This document shows, piece by piece, positions 6,397-13,036 of a stretch of 17,344 bases of DNA. The notes below the pieces were generated by a model. It ran no database searches. It had not been told where the DNA came from and was given only the letters and a program-made list of their open reading frames with translations. The stretch spans positions 1-17,344 of the forward strand of contig ONPY01000051.1 in the NCBI GenBank assembly GCA_900319835.1. Direction: 5' to 3'. Position numbers and translations under genes: made by a program. Source of the stretch: an uncultured Eubacteriales bacterium. Lineage in GTDB: Bacteria > Bacillota_A > Clostridia > Oscillospirales > Oscillospiraceae. Numbering within the stretch: position 1 is the first letter of the stretch; each line of letters starts with the position of its first letter.

Positions 6397-8577
6397 TCAG
6401 TCGCTGGCGATGAGCTCGGTATAGGCGCCACCGCGGGCCATCAGCTCATCGTGTGTGCCGCGCTCCACCACCAGGCCGTGATTCAGGACAATGATCTCGT
6501 CGCAGTCACGGATTGTGGATAGACGGTGCGCGATGACAATGCAGGTGATGCCGCGATCCTTCACGGCCTTCACCAGCTCATATTCGGTCTTGGCGTCCAG
6601 AGCCGAGGTCGCCTCATCCATGATGATGATGGAGGGATCCTGGGCCAGGACACGGGCGATCTCCAGTCTCTGCCGCTGGCCGCCGGAGAGATCCTTGCCG
6701 CCCTCGGTCAGCTTGCCGTAGAAGCCGCCTTCACGGGCCATGATGTCGTCATAGATCTGGGCGTCCCGCGCGGCGAGGATCATTTCGAAATCCTCGATGG
6801 AGGCGTCCCACATCTTGATGTTTTCAGCGATGGTATCCTCAAAGAGCACGATGTCCTGGTCGACAACGGCGACCGAGCCGGTAAAGACGCTGCGGTCGAT
6901 CTGACTGATAGGCCTGCCGTCAAAGAGGATCTCACCGCTCCAGGGCTGATAGAGCCCGGAAATCAGCTTGGAGAGCGTCGACTTGCCGCAGCCGGAGGGG
7001 CCGACAAAGGCCACGCGGCTGCCGGGCTTGACGTGCATGGAGAAGTTCTGGATCAGCGGCTGCCCCAACCGGGAGTAGCCGAAGGAGATGTCCTTCAGCT
7101 CCACTTCGCCGGAGAGTTTGGAGTAGTCTGTCTCCTCATTCAGCGGCCGGTCGGAGAAGTTTGCGTCCGTCGGGTACTCCATCACGTCCTCGACGCGCTC
7201 CATCTCCGTGCGCATTTCCTGCAGGCTCTGTCCGGCGGAGATGATCGTCATGGCAGGCGACATGAAGGCGTTCAAAAAGCCCTGAAACAGCAGGATGGAG
7301 CCCAGGGTGAACTTGTTCTGCATGGCAAGCATGACGCCGAGGATCAGCACCAGCGCGTCCGCGATGGCGGAGAGCGTCGACGGGATGATGCCGAGAAACT
7401 GGTTGAGCCTGGCGAAGCGGACGTTCTGCGCGTTGACCGAGGCCTGGTAGCCCGCCCACTTCTGGAAGTAGCCGTTCTCCGCGCCGCTGGCCTTGATGGT
7501 CTCCACCATCTGGATGCCGGAAACTGTCGCCGAGGCGAGCTTGCCGGAGTCGCGCATCTGCACGCGGGTGATGTTCACACGTTTGGCGGAAATCAACTGG
7601 GAGACCAGCAGGTTCAGGACGATGGTGACAAGGCCCACCATGGTCAGCAGCACGCTGTAGCGCAGCATGACGACCAGGTAGAAGATCATCATGATCGTGT
7701 TGAGCAGCAGCGGTGTGAGGGTGTTGACCATGGTCGCCGCGATGGAGGCGTTGGTCCCCTGCCGCTGCAGAATATCACCCGCCATACGCTGGGAGAAGAA
7801 CTCCATCGGCATGCGCAGGATCTTCCACATGTATTCGCTGCTGCCGACAATGGCCATCTTGCCGTTGATCTTCAGGGCGTAAACCGCCTGGATCCACGCC
7901 GTGACGACCTGCGCCAGTCCCATCACGGTCATGAGGACAAGGAACGGAAGCAGAAGCTCCCGGTTTTCTCCGGTCAGAAGGCGGTCCATAAAGAAGCGGG
8001 AGAAGGCCGGGTTTATCATACCGAAGAGGTAGCCAATGACCGTACTCAGCAGCACAAAGGCCACCGCCGCCCCGGCGCCCTTCAGGCGCTTGCGGGCAAA
8101 GGAAAGGGTGCTCTTCTTTTTCCCGGAGGGCTGAAACTCCGGCCCCGGTGTGATCTGGAGACAAATGCCCGTAAAGGCGCGGTCAAACTCCTCCAACGGG
8201 ACTTTGACCTCGCCCCTGGCCGGGTCGTTGATCCATGCGTAATTGCCGGAAAAACCGTCCAGCACCACAAAGTGGTTGAAATTCCAATGGATGATGCAGG
8301 GCAGGGCGATGTTGTCCTTCAGTGCCTCCACCTCGCAGCGGAAGCCCTGTGCCTCAAAGCCGTAGCTTCTCGCCGCCACCAGCACGTTCTTCGCGTTCGA
8401 GCCGTCCCGGCTGACGCCGCAGTCCAGGCGCACCTGCTCAAGCGGCACCCACTTTTCGTAGTAGGCCATCACCATGGCAAGCGAGGCCGCGCCGCACTCG
8501 AGCGCCTCCATCTGCATCACAACCGGGACCTTGGCCCTGCCGCGGGTCACCGGCTGTTTGATCTTTGTCTTTCCCAT
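6397..8577 (-). CDS. C39-peptidase ABC exporter (NHLM/PCAT type)
   Basis: This 726-residue protein cleaves GG leaders and exports the mature protein. The C39 peptidase occupies residues about 15-145, with oxyanion Gln22, nucleophile Cys28 (QMEALECGAAS), His102 (NHFVVLDG) and Asp118 (NDPARG), so all catalytic residues are present. The membrane domain spans about 165-450. The ATPase has Walker A GPSGCGKST (526-534), Q-loop Gln574, signature LSGGQ (630-634), Walker B IIIMDE (650-655) and switch His684. The RVxVPxxxQMEALECG context and the gene order adaptor-peptidase exporter-second exporter match NHLM systems (TIGR03796-like, recalled). It starts 12 bp after the adaptor, with a GAGGATAAG site. 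All four GG-leader proteins here are candidate substrates. Confidence 0.95.
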   Translation of the reverse strand: MGKTKIKQPVTRGRAKVPVVMQMEALECGAASLAMVMAYYEKWVPLEQVRLDCGVSRDGSNAKNVLVAARSYGFEAQGFRCEVEALKDNIALPCIIHWNFNHFVVLDGFSGNYAWINDPARGEVKVPLEEFDRAFTGICLQITPGPEFQPSGKKKSTLSFARKRLKGAGAAVAFVLLSTVIGYLFGMINPAFSRFFMDRLLTGENRELLLPFLVLMTVMGLAQVVTAWIQAVYALKINGKMAIVGSSEYMWKILRMPMEFFSQRMAGDILQRQGTNASIAATMVNTLTPLLLNTIMMIFYLVVMLRYSVLLTMVGLVTIVLNLLVSQLISAKRVNITRVQMRDSGKLASATVSGIQMVETIKASGAENGYFQKWAGYQASVNAQNVRFARLNQFLGIIPSTLSAIADALVLILGVMLAMQNKFTLGSILLFQGFLNAFMSPAMTIISAGQSLQEMRTEMERVEDVMEYPTDANFSDRPLNEETDYSKLSGEVELKDISFGYSRLGQPLIQNFSMHVKPGSRVAFVGPSGCGKSTLSKLISGLYQPWSGEILFDGRPISQIDRSVFTGSVAVVDQDIVLFEDTIAENIKMWDASIEDFEMILAARDAQIYDDIMAREGGFYGKLTEGGKDLSGGQRQRLEIARVLAQDPSIIIMDEATSALDAKTEYELVKAVKDRGITCIVIAHRLSTIRDCDEIIVLNHGLVVERGTHDELMARGGAYTELIASD

Positions 8578-8589
8578 GTGTTCTTATCC

Positions 8590-9006
8590 TCAGTTAAACA
8601 GAAGACTGAGCACCTGCGTACGCCGGAGGACGATCTTTGCCGGGTAGCTCCCGTCCGTCAGCGTCGTCTCAGCCGTGGCAAAGGTCACCCCGCTGGGGCT
8701 GACGCCGATGCTGGTGATGCGGCTTTCGCTGTCGCCCACCTTGACGGTCAGACCCGCCTGGATGACGCCGGCAAACTGCTCGTCATCCAGCAGGATGCGC
8801 ATGTTCCCGTCCTCCACCTGGGCCGTGCCCGTGACAAAGCTGTCGATGCTGGCAGTGGAGCTCCAGATCAGGATCCCGGCCAGCAGCAAAATCACCGCCG
8901 TCAGGATCAGCCATACGGAGGGACTTGTCACATGCAGATAATCGCTGAGCGCTTCCGGAGAGCTGATCCTCTCCAGGCTTTTCTTTCTGAAAATCGTCTG
9001 GTCCAT
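8590..9006 (-). CDS. Minimal HlyD-like adaptor of NHLM exporter
   Basis: This 138-residue protein begins IFRKKSLERISSPEALSDY, a hallmark start of NHLM secretion proteins. A single membrane helix (about 31-49) and a small beta-rich extracytoplasmic domain with a lipoyl/barrel-like segment (AGVIQAGLTVKVG) follow. Ordinary membrane-fusion proteins are 350-450 residues with a long coiled-coil hairpin, which is entirely missing here. A Gram-positive cell has no outer membrane to span, so a reduced adaptor may be enough. The gene lies 10 bp after the STAS gene, with an AAGGGG site overlapping that gene's stop, and 12 bp before the peptidase exporter. No frameshift is seen. Confidence 0.85.
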   Translation of the reverse strand: MDQTIFRKKSLERISSPEALSDYLHVTSPSVWLILTAVILLLAGILIWSSTASIDSFVTGTAQVEDGNMRILLDDEQFAGVIQAGLTVKVGDSESRITSIGVSPSGVTFATAETTLTDGSYPAKIVLRRTQVLSLLFN

Positions 9007-9016
9007 TTTTTACCCC

Positions 9017-9316
9017 TTATTCAATCGTCAGAATATCCACAAAACCGGTGACTTCCAGGATCTCCATTATGTTCTCGTTGACATGGCAGAGCTTCATGCC
9101 GCCCTGCTTGTTCATGATCTTTTGGGCGGAGAGGAGCACGCGAAGGCCGGCGGAAGAGATATAGTCGAGCTTTTCAAAATTCATGACAAGTTCCTCAACG
9201 CTCTGGATGCTCTCCTGCAGATTCTTCTCCAGATCCGGGGCAGTCGTGGTATCCAGTCTCCCCTCCAGCGTGACGGTCAGCCGGGCGTCTTCCCGGTTGT
9301 TTTTGATATTCAGCAT
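9017..9316 (-). CDS. STAS-domain anti-sigma antagonist (RsbV/SpoIIAA-like)
   Basis: This 99-residue single STAS domain has the phosphorylation-site segment DYISSAGLRVLL, with Ser55 the likely target of an RsbW-type kinase. In this family the unphosphorylated form binds and titrates the kinase, and a PP2C phosphatase reactivates it. It sits inside the exporter operon, between a regulator and the HlyD-like adaptor. Its nearest relative in the window is the STAS protein at 15612-15911: the segment ISSAGLRVLLSAQKIMNKQG is shared exactly. The strong GGAGGAAC site supports ATG 9316. It links export-machine expression with the partner-switching module at 13037-15911. Confidence 0.9.
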   Translation of the reverse strand: MLNIKNNREDARLTVTLEGRLDTTTAPDLEKNLQESIQSVEELVMNFEKLDYISSAGLRVLLSAQKIMNKQGGMKLCHVNENIMEILEVTGFVDILTIE

Positions 9317-9360
9317 GATCGTTCCTCCTGTCTATGATCAAGAAGTGTTTCTTTTTTGTC

Positions 9361-10182
9361 TCAAACGGTGGTCAGGCTTCTCAGCTTTGCCTCGATCCGC
9401 CCCTCGGTTGCGCTCGCCCAGGGGTAGGCGCTCATGTACTCGCCCTGGTATTTGCGGATGGTATCCCGCTCTCCTCGGAGCAGGCGATACAGATCACAGT
9501 CCAGCTTTTCCGGGACCACGCGCAGCGCCCCCTGCTCGATCTGCAAGACGCCGCCGATCCCGTTTTCCTCCAGCGTGGCGCGCAGGCTGCGGATGATCAC
9601 GTCCAGCATCTTCTGCCTGGAGCGGCTGTACTCCTCCTCTCCCCACAGCAGGTGAAAGGCCTCCGCCCTTGTCATTCGAATGCCCCGCCGGTCAACCAGG
9701 CAAGCCAGCAGTTCCTTTGCCTTGGAGCGGGGGAAGCTGATTTTTCTGCCGTCAACGATCAAATCAAAGTTGCCGAAGGTCCTGACCTCCACATGCGGCG
9801 CTTCGCCCTTGTCCTCTTTTCCCGATCGCAATCGGCAGGCGTATTCCACTTCCTCACACAGCCGCTCCTTCGTCAGCGGCTTTACGACAAAGCCCGTTGG
9901 ATGGATGGCCCAGGCGTCAACCGCGTACTGCGGATGCGAGGTAACGAACACGATGGCCGTTTTTTCGTAACGGTCCCGGATCGCGCGCGCCAGCGTAAAG
10001 CCGTCCATGCCCGGCATGTTGATGTCCAGCAGCGCCAGATCCACCGGATGGCTTTCCATCCAGCGCAGCGCTTCTCTCGGTTCCGCGAAGCCGTCCGCCG
10101 CGGTGATCTGCGGCATCTCCCTGCACAGGGAAAGCGTATCCTGCAGCGTCTGCCGTTCATCGTCGACACAGATTGCCCGCAT
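9361..10182 (-). CDS. Response regulator with SARP-like DNA-binding region
   Basis: This 273-residue protein has a complete receiver (1-118): acidic Asp7/Asp8 (ICVDDE), phospho-acceptor Asp53 (LLDINMPGMDG), Thr81 and Lys101. A winged-helix region resembling the SARP/AfsR DNA-binding domain follows (about 133-215: RTFGNFDLIVDGRKISF, KAKELLACLVDRRG, AEAFHLLWGE), with a short helical tail. It heads the exporter operon behind a family A promoter (10224-10258) and a strong AAGGAGGA site. The nearby kinase at 11114-12376 is the obvious phosphodonor. Autoregulation through the family A repeat is likely but inferred. Confidence 0.92.
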   Translation of the reverse strand: MRAICVDDERQTLQDTLSLCREMPQITAADGFAEPREALRWMESHPVDLALLDINMPGMDGFTLARAIRDRYEKTAIVFVTSHPQYAVDAWAIHPTGFVVKPLTKERLCEEVEYACRLRSGKEDKGEAPHVEVRTFGNFDLIVDGRKISFPRSKAKELLACLVDRRGIRMTRAEAFHLLWGEEEYSRSRQKMLDVIIRSLRATLEENGIGGVLQIEQGALRVVPEKLDCDLYRLLRGERDTIRKYQGEYMSAYPWASATEGRIEAKLRSLTTV

Positions 10183-10223
10183 GCGCCATCCTCCTTCCGC
10201 AAAATATGTTTATTTTCGTTTCC

Positions 10224-10258
10224 ATAATATCAGGGGCTGTCCAACAAATGTCCAGTAT
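10224..10258 (-). promoter_or_regulatory. Family A direct-repeat operator and promoter (A2)
   Basis: Minus strand: TGGACA (10249-10254) and TGGACA (10238-10243), period 11 bp, exactly 8 bp to TATTAT (10224-10229) with a TGA extension. It drives the regulator-STAS-exporter operon, with a predicted leader of about 35 nt. The T-tract of the preceding terminator runs directly into this element. Confidence 0.8.
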
Positions 10259-10300
10259 AAAAACCGCCCTGAAGAGAAATCTCCTCTCCCGGGGCGGTTT
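10259..10300 (-). terminator. Intrinsic terminator after the kinase/regulator operon
   Basis: Outer stem ACCGCCC/GGGCGGT, with an inner stem GAGAGGAGA/TCTCTTC and a short loop, is followed on the minus strand by five T residues. It lies 17 bp after the regulator stop at 10317. A-rich and T-rich flanks on both sides make it potentially bidirectional. Confidence 0.85.
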
Positions 10301-10316
10301 TTTGTTCTGTCTGCTT

Positions 10317-11117
10317 TTACTCTCTGAATTCCTTATACTTCCAGGTCATGAAGCTCTCCGTCATGGTCGCCCAGGCGTAGCCGTTCATATACTCTCCCGC
10401 GTACTCGTTAAACGCGCTGACGTCCCCGCTGCAAAAGCGAAACAGATCGCAGCTGATCTTTTCAGGGACGATCCGCAGCATGCCGCTTTTCATCTCAAAG
10501 ATAAACTCCACGCCCGCATCACGCAGGGAATCGCGGAGGGAGCGGATGATCACGTCAAACTGTTTTTGCATGGGGCGGTCGTATGGTCGGTCCTCCCACA
10601 AAATGGCAAAGGCCTCCGCCCGCGACACGCCGCTCCCCCGCCGGTCGACGAGATAGGCCAGCAGCTCCTTGCATTTGGCCTGCTTAAAGGGGACCGGCCT
10701 GCCGTCCACAAGCAGTTCAAAATTGCCGAAGGTCCTCGCTTCGATATGCGCATGCTGCTTCTGCCCGGCAAACGCATATTCCACTTCTTCAGCCAGCTGA
10801 CCGGGGTCCACCGGTTTGAGCAGATACCCGCTGACGCGGAGTCTGAACGCGTCCACCGCATAGCGGGAATACCCGGTCAGAAAGATGATGGCGGTTTTCG
10901 GATGTTCTTCCTTGATGCGCGCGGCAAACTCCATGCCGTCCATGCCCGGCATGTCGATATCCAGCAGGGCCAGGTCGGCGGGATGGTTCTCCAGCCATTC
11001 CAAGGCCCGGGCCGGCTGGGAAAAGGGATAGGCTTCCTCCACGTCAGGAAGCTCCCGGCAGAGCTTTGCCACGTGCTCGGCCAGCAGCCTCTCGTCGTCC
11101 ACGCAGATGACGTTCAT
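10317..11117 (-). CDS. Response regulator with SARP-like output, partner of the LytS-type kinase
   Basis: The protein is 266 residues from the ATG at 11117. That start overlaps the kinase stop as ATGA and has an AAGGGGGG site, so I prefer it to an in-frame ATG 30 codons upstream inside the kinase gene. The receiver has Asp7/Asp8 (ICVDDE), phospho-acceptor Asp53 (LLDIDMPGMDG), Thr81 and Lys101. The DNA-binding region (about 129-208) repeats the plan of the other two regulators: RTFGNFELLVDGRPVPF, KELLAYLVDRRG, AEAFAILWED. It is closest to the regulator at 9361-10182, suggesting a tandem duplication. Coupling to the kinase makes this the primary target. Family A and B repeats are plausible binding sites. 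Confidence 0.92.
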   Translation of the reverse strand: MNVICVDDERLLAEHVAKLCRELPDVEEAYPFSQPARALEWLENHPADLALLDIDMPGMDGMEFAARIKEEHPKTAIIFLTGYSRYAVDAFRLRVSGYLLKPVDPGQLAEEVEYAFAGQKQHAHIEARTFGNFELLVDGRPVPFKQAKCKELLAYLVDRRGSGVSRAEAFAILWEDRPYDRPMQKQFDVIIRSLRDSLRDAGVEFIFEMKSGMLRIVPEKISCDLFRFCSGDVSAFNEYAGEYMNGYAWATMTESFMTWKYKEFRE

Positions 11118-12376
11118 ATGTCTTGCGCCCCCCTTTCCTCCGGGATGAAGAGCGTCACAGTCGTCCCCTCCCCGACCCGACTTTCCACACGCATGCTTCC
11201 GCCGCACATTTTTTCGATCCGCTCCCGCACGTTTTTCAGGCCCACATGCGTTCCGTCTTTCTTCTGCGGCGCGTTTACATCAAAGCCGACGCCGTTGTCC
11301 CAAATCACGATTTCGTGCCTGTCCTTCACACGGCGGGCCGTCACCCGGACGATTCCCTCCTCGCGGATGCGCACACCGTGGCGGATGGCGTTTTCCACCA
11401 GGGGCTGAATGGTCAGCGGCGGCAGAGAGAAGTCGCTGTCCTCCACCAGGTAGTCCACGCGGATATTCGGGAAGCGGATCATCTCGATCTCGGCGTAGGT
11501 CTTGGTGTGCTCCAGCTCTCTTGTAAAGGGCGTGAGGCCGGAAAACTCCAGGGTGTCGAGATTCTGCCGCAGATAGGCGCTGAATTTTCCGGTGATCTCC
11601 GCTGCCTGCTTCGGGTCGACCGAGCAGAGCACCTGGATGGTCGAGAGCGTGTTGTACAGAAAGTGCGGCTGGATCTGCGTCATCATGATCTGAATGCGCT
11701 GCTCAGCCATCAGGGCCATCTCATGCCAGCGCACAAACTGCAGATGCAGCCAGATACAGTAAAACAAATTACAGTTGACCACCGCGATCGTCAGATAGCT
11801 GATCGGCAGGTTCCGGTAGTCCACAAAGGTGTCGACCAGTACGGAGACAATGATCACCGCCGTGTTGAGCAGGGGGATCCAGAGCTCGTTTTTTCTGTCA
11901 GGCATGAGCTCGTGGATCGACAAATAGACAAGCTCGCACAGCAGCAGCGCGCTGACGATGTGGCAGGTATACCCCAGCGGCCCGCGGTGGAAGGTATTTG
12001 CCGCGTCGATCCAGAAACAGAGATGACTGAAACAGGCCGTCAGATGGACCGCGCAGTTGACGCCGACCAGGATCCAGGCGGGCCGGTGCGTTTTCCGGCT
12101 GCTGACGACATAGAAAAACAGCAGTAGGATCAGCGGCCGGATCGAGTAGCCGAAGATGCCGATCACCGTGCGTCCGAAGGGATGCGTCCCATCCAGATCC
12201 AGCAGATAGCCCACCAGGTTTTGTGCGATCAGCGCCGCGATCAGGCCAATGATGAGCAGCATCATCCTGCGGTGTCTCTGGGGGAGATAGGGGTCGCCTG
12301 CCACGGCAAAGCACAGCCCAACAAGCTCCAGTACGACAGGGGCGACCAGCAGCCCCAGGATTTCCCTTCCGGCCAT
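11114..12376 (-). CDS. LytS-type sensor histidine kinase
   Basis: The protein is 420 residues from ATG 12376, chosen because GGGGAGG lies just upstream. Multiple membrane helices fill residues 1-210 (about six or seven) with no large extracellular domain. The His_kinase-family dimerisation segment has phospho-acceptor His238 in QIQPHFLYNTLSTIQ. The ATPase has N-box Asn329 (LVENAIRHG), a G1 box with Asp360 (IWDNGVGF) and a G2 box (GTHVGLKNVRERI). This architecture is typical of peptide- or membrane-sensing kinases (LytS/AgrC-like). The ligand is unknown, but an exported LysM or Cpl-7 cargo or a wall fragment is an attractive guess. It is coupled to the regulator at 10317. Confidence 0.92.
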   Translation of the reverse strand: MAGREILGLLVAPVVLELVGLCFAVAGDPYLPQRHRRMMLLIIGLIAALIAQNLVGYLLDLDGTHPFGRTVIGIFGYSIRPLILLLFFYVVSSRKTHRPAWILVGVNCAVHLTACFSHLCFWIDAANTFHRGPLGYTCHIVSALLLCELVYLSIHELMPDRKNELWIPLLNTAVIIVSVLVDTFVDYRNLPISYLTIAVVNCNLFYCIWLHLQFVRWHEMALMAEQRIQIMMTQIQPHFLYNTLSTIQVLCSVDPKQAAEITGKFSAYLRQNLDTLEFSGLTPFTRELEHTKTYAEIEMIRFPNIRVDYLVEDSDFSLPPLTIQPLVENAIRHGVRIREEGIVRVTARRVKDRHEIVIWDNGVGFDVNAPQKKDGTHVGLKNVRERIEKMCGGSMRVESRVGEGTTVTLFIPEERGAQDI

Positions 12377-12415
12377 GTTTTCCCTGCCTCCCCTCATTTC
12401 GACGATATTGATTTT

Positions 12416-12444
12416 ATTATAGCACAACAAATCCCCGGTGCAAA
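12416..12444 (-). promoter_or_regulatory. Sigma-A-type promoter of the kinase operon
   Basis: Minus strand: perfect TATAAT (12416-12421) with a TGC extended -10, 17-bp spacer, and a weak -35 TTTGCA (12439-12444). The predicted start is about 33 nt before ATG 12376. No family A or B repeats are present, so the sensor is probably expressed constitutively. Confidence 0.75.
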
Positions 12445-12455
12445 GAAAACAAATT

Positions 12456-12490
12456 GCTCCCTTCTCTTCCTTTTGGGAAGAGAGGGGAGC
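12456..12490 (-). terminator. Intrinsic terminator after the Cpl-7 gene
   Basis: A 15-bp stem (GCTCCCCTCTCTTCC against GGAAGAGAAGGGAGC, one mismatch) encloses a short A-rich loop. It is followed on the minus strand by AATTTGTTTTC. It lies 21 bp after the stop of the gene at 12512 and isolates it from the kinase promoter. Confidence 0.8.
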
Positions 12491-12511
12491 CTTGCTTTGT
12501 CGTGACTTGTC

Positions 12512-12838
12512 TTACTTGAGCATGCCGTTGACAATGGCCTGCACCAGAGCGGGGTCGTAGCCCTTGGCTCTGAGAGCGTTGATACGGGCCTGATCGTTGC
12601 CGTACTTGCCGTTGATGACATCTCTGGCAACAGAGTCATAGCCCTTGGACAGGCCGTTGACCAGATTCTGGACGGTCCAGTAATCATAGCCCGCCGCAGC
12701 CAGTCTCTGCTTGCGATCTTCGCCGTTGCCGTACTTGCCGTTCATCACATCGTAGGCCGCAGCCAGATCCTTGGACATACCACCGGCGATTCCGCCGAGA
12801 GACTCGTCGCTCATCTTCTCAATGATCTTATCGCTCAT
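12512..12838 (-). CDS. Double-glycine-leader protein with two Cpl-7 (CW_7) repeats
   Basis: The protein is 108 residues from ATG 12838, chosen because it follows an AGGAGGA site. A longer in-frame ATG at 12922 lies upstream of the predicted B3 transcript start. The leader (1-20) ends DESLGGIAGG. Two repeats follow, about 24-62 (AAAYDVMNGKYGNGEDRKQR then AAGYDYWTVQNLVNGL) and about 66-107 (VARDVINGKYGNDQARINAL then AKGYDPALVQAIVNGM). These match the Cpl-7 cell-wall-binding repeat of phage and clostridial lysins, which binds muropeptides. Here there is no lysin catalytic domain: the binding modules stand alone behind a C39-type leader. Tandem family A and B promoters precede it. It is the most abundant-looking cargo candidate. 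Confidence 0.9.
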   Translation of the reverse strand: MSDKIIEKMSDESLGGIAGGMSKDLAAAYDVMNGKYGNGEDRKQRLAAAGYDYWTVQNLVNGLSKGYDSVARDVINGKYGNDQARINALRAKGYDPALVQAIVNGMLK

Positions 12839-12896
12839 GTCTTGTTCCTCCTGTTTTTTTGGTTTTTTTGAGATTTGTTTTTCTGTTTGCATCTGA

Positions 12897-12931
12897 AAGA
12901 TAACACACAAAGCGTCACACAAGTGTCACAC
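12897..12931 (-). promoter_or_regulatory. Family B direct-repeat operator and promoter (B3)
   Basis: Minus strand: GTGTGAC (12925-12931), GTGTGAC (12914-12920), period 11 bp, then 11 bp to TATCTT (12897-12902) with a TGT extension. The predicted leader to ATG 12838 is about 50 nt. It lies downstream of family A site A3, so transcripts from A3 read through this operator. Confidence 0.68.
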
Positions 12932-12969
12932 GGAACAGGGAACATTCAAATGCTCTGCCGGTCGGTGTT

Positions 12970-13003
12970 ATGGTAACACACCATGTCCAACAAATGTCCA
13001 GTA
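12970..13003 (-). promoter_or_regulatory. Family A direct-repeat operator and promoter (A3)
   Basis: Minus strand: TGGACA (12995-13000) and TGGACA (12984-12989), period 11 bp, 8 bp to a weak -10 TACCAT (12970-12975) with a TG extension. The 20-bp core is identical to A1 and A2. It points toward the Cpl-7 gene. No terminator is visible between the preceding ATPase gene (stop at 13037) and this site. Confidence 0.7.
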
Positions 13004-13036
13004 AAACCTGTGCTCTCTCAAAAGATTCATTTCGGC

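Noticed and set aside
6526..9051. Long plus-strand open frame of about 840 codons
   Set aside because: It is a shadow of the C39 exporter and adaptor genes, whose minus-strand products show complete catalytic motifs. The plus-strand product shows none.
11118..11207. Longer start for the regulator ending at 10317
   Set aside because: It adds 30 Gly/Arg-rich residues before a canonical receiver start, whereas the 11117 ATG forms an ATGA overlap with the kinase stop.
12839..12922. N-terminal extension of the Cpl-7 protein (start at 12922)
   Set aside because: The extension would destroy the compact GG leader, lies partly upstream of the predicted B3 transcript start, and lacks the AGGAGGA site found before 12838.
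612..13003. Family A blocks as copies of a mobile element or CRISPR repeats
   Set aside because: There are only three or four copies, kilobases apart, in one orientation, each at a promoter with fixed spacing to -10. There are no spacers, target duplications or transposase.
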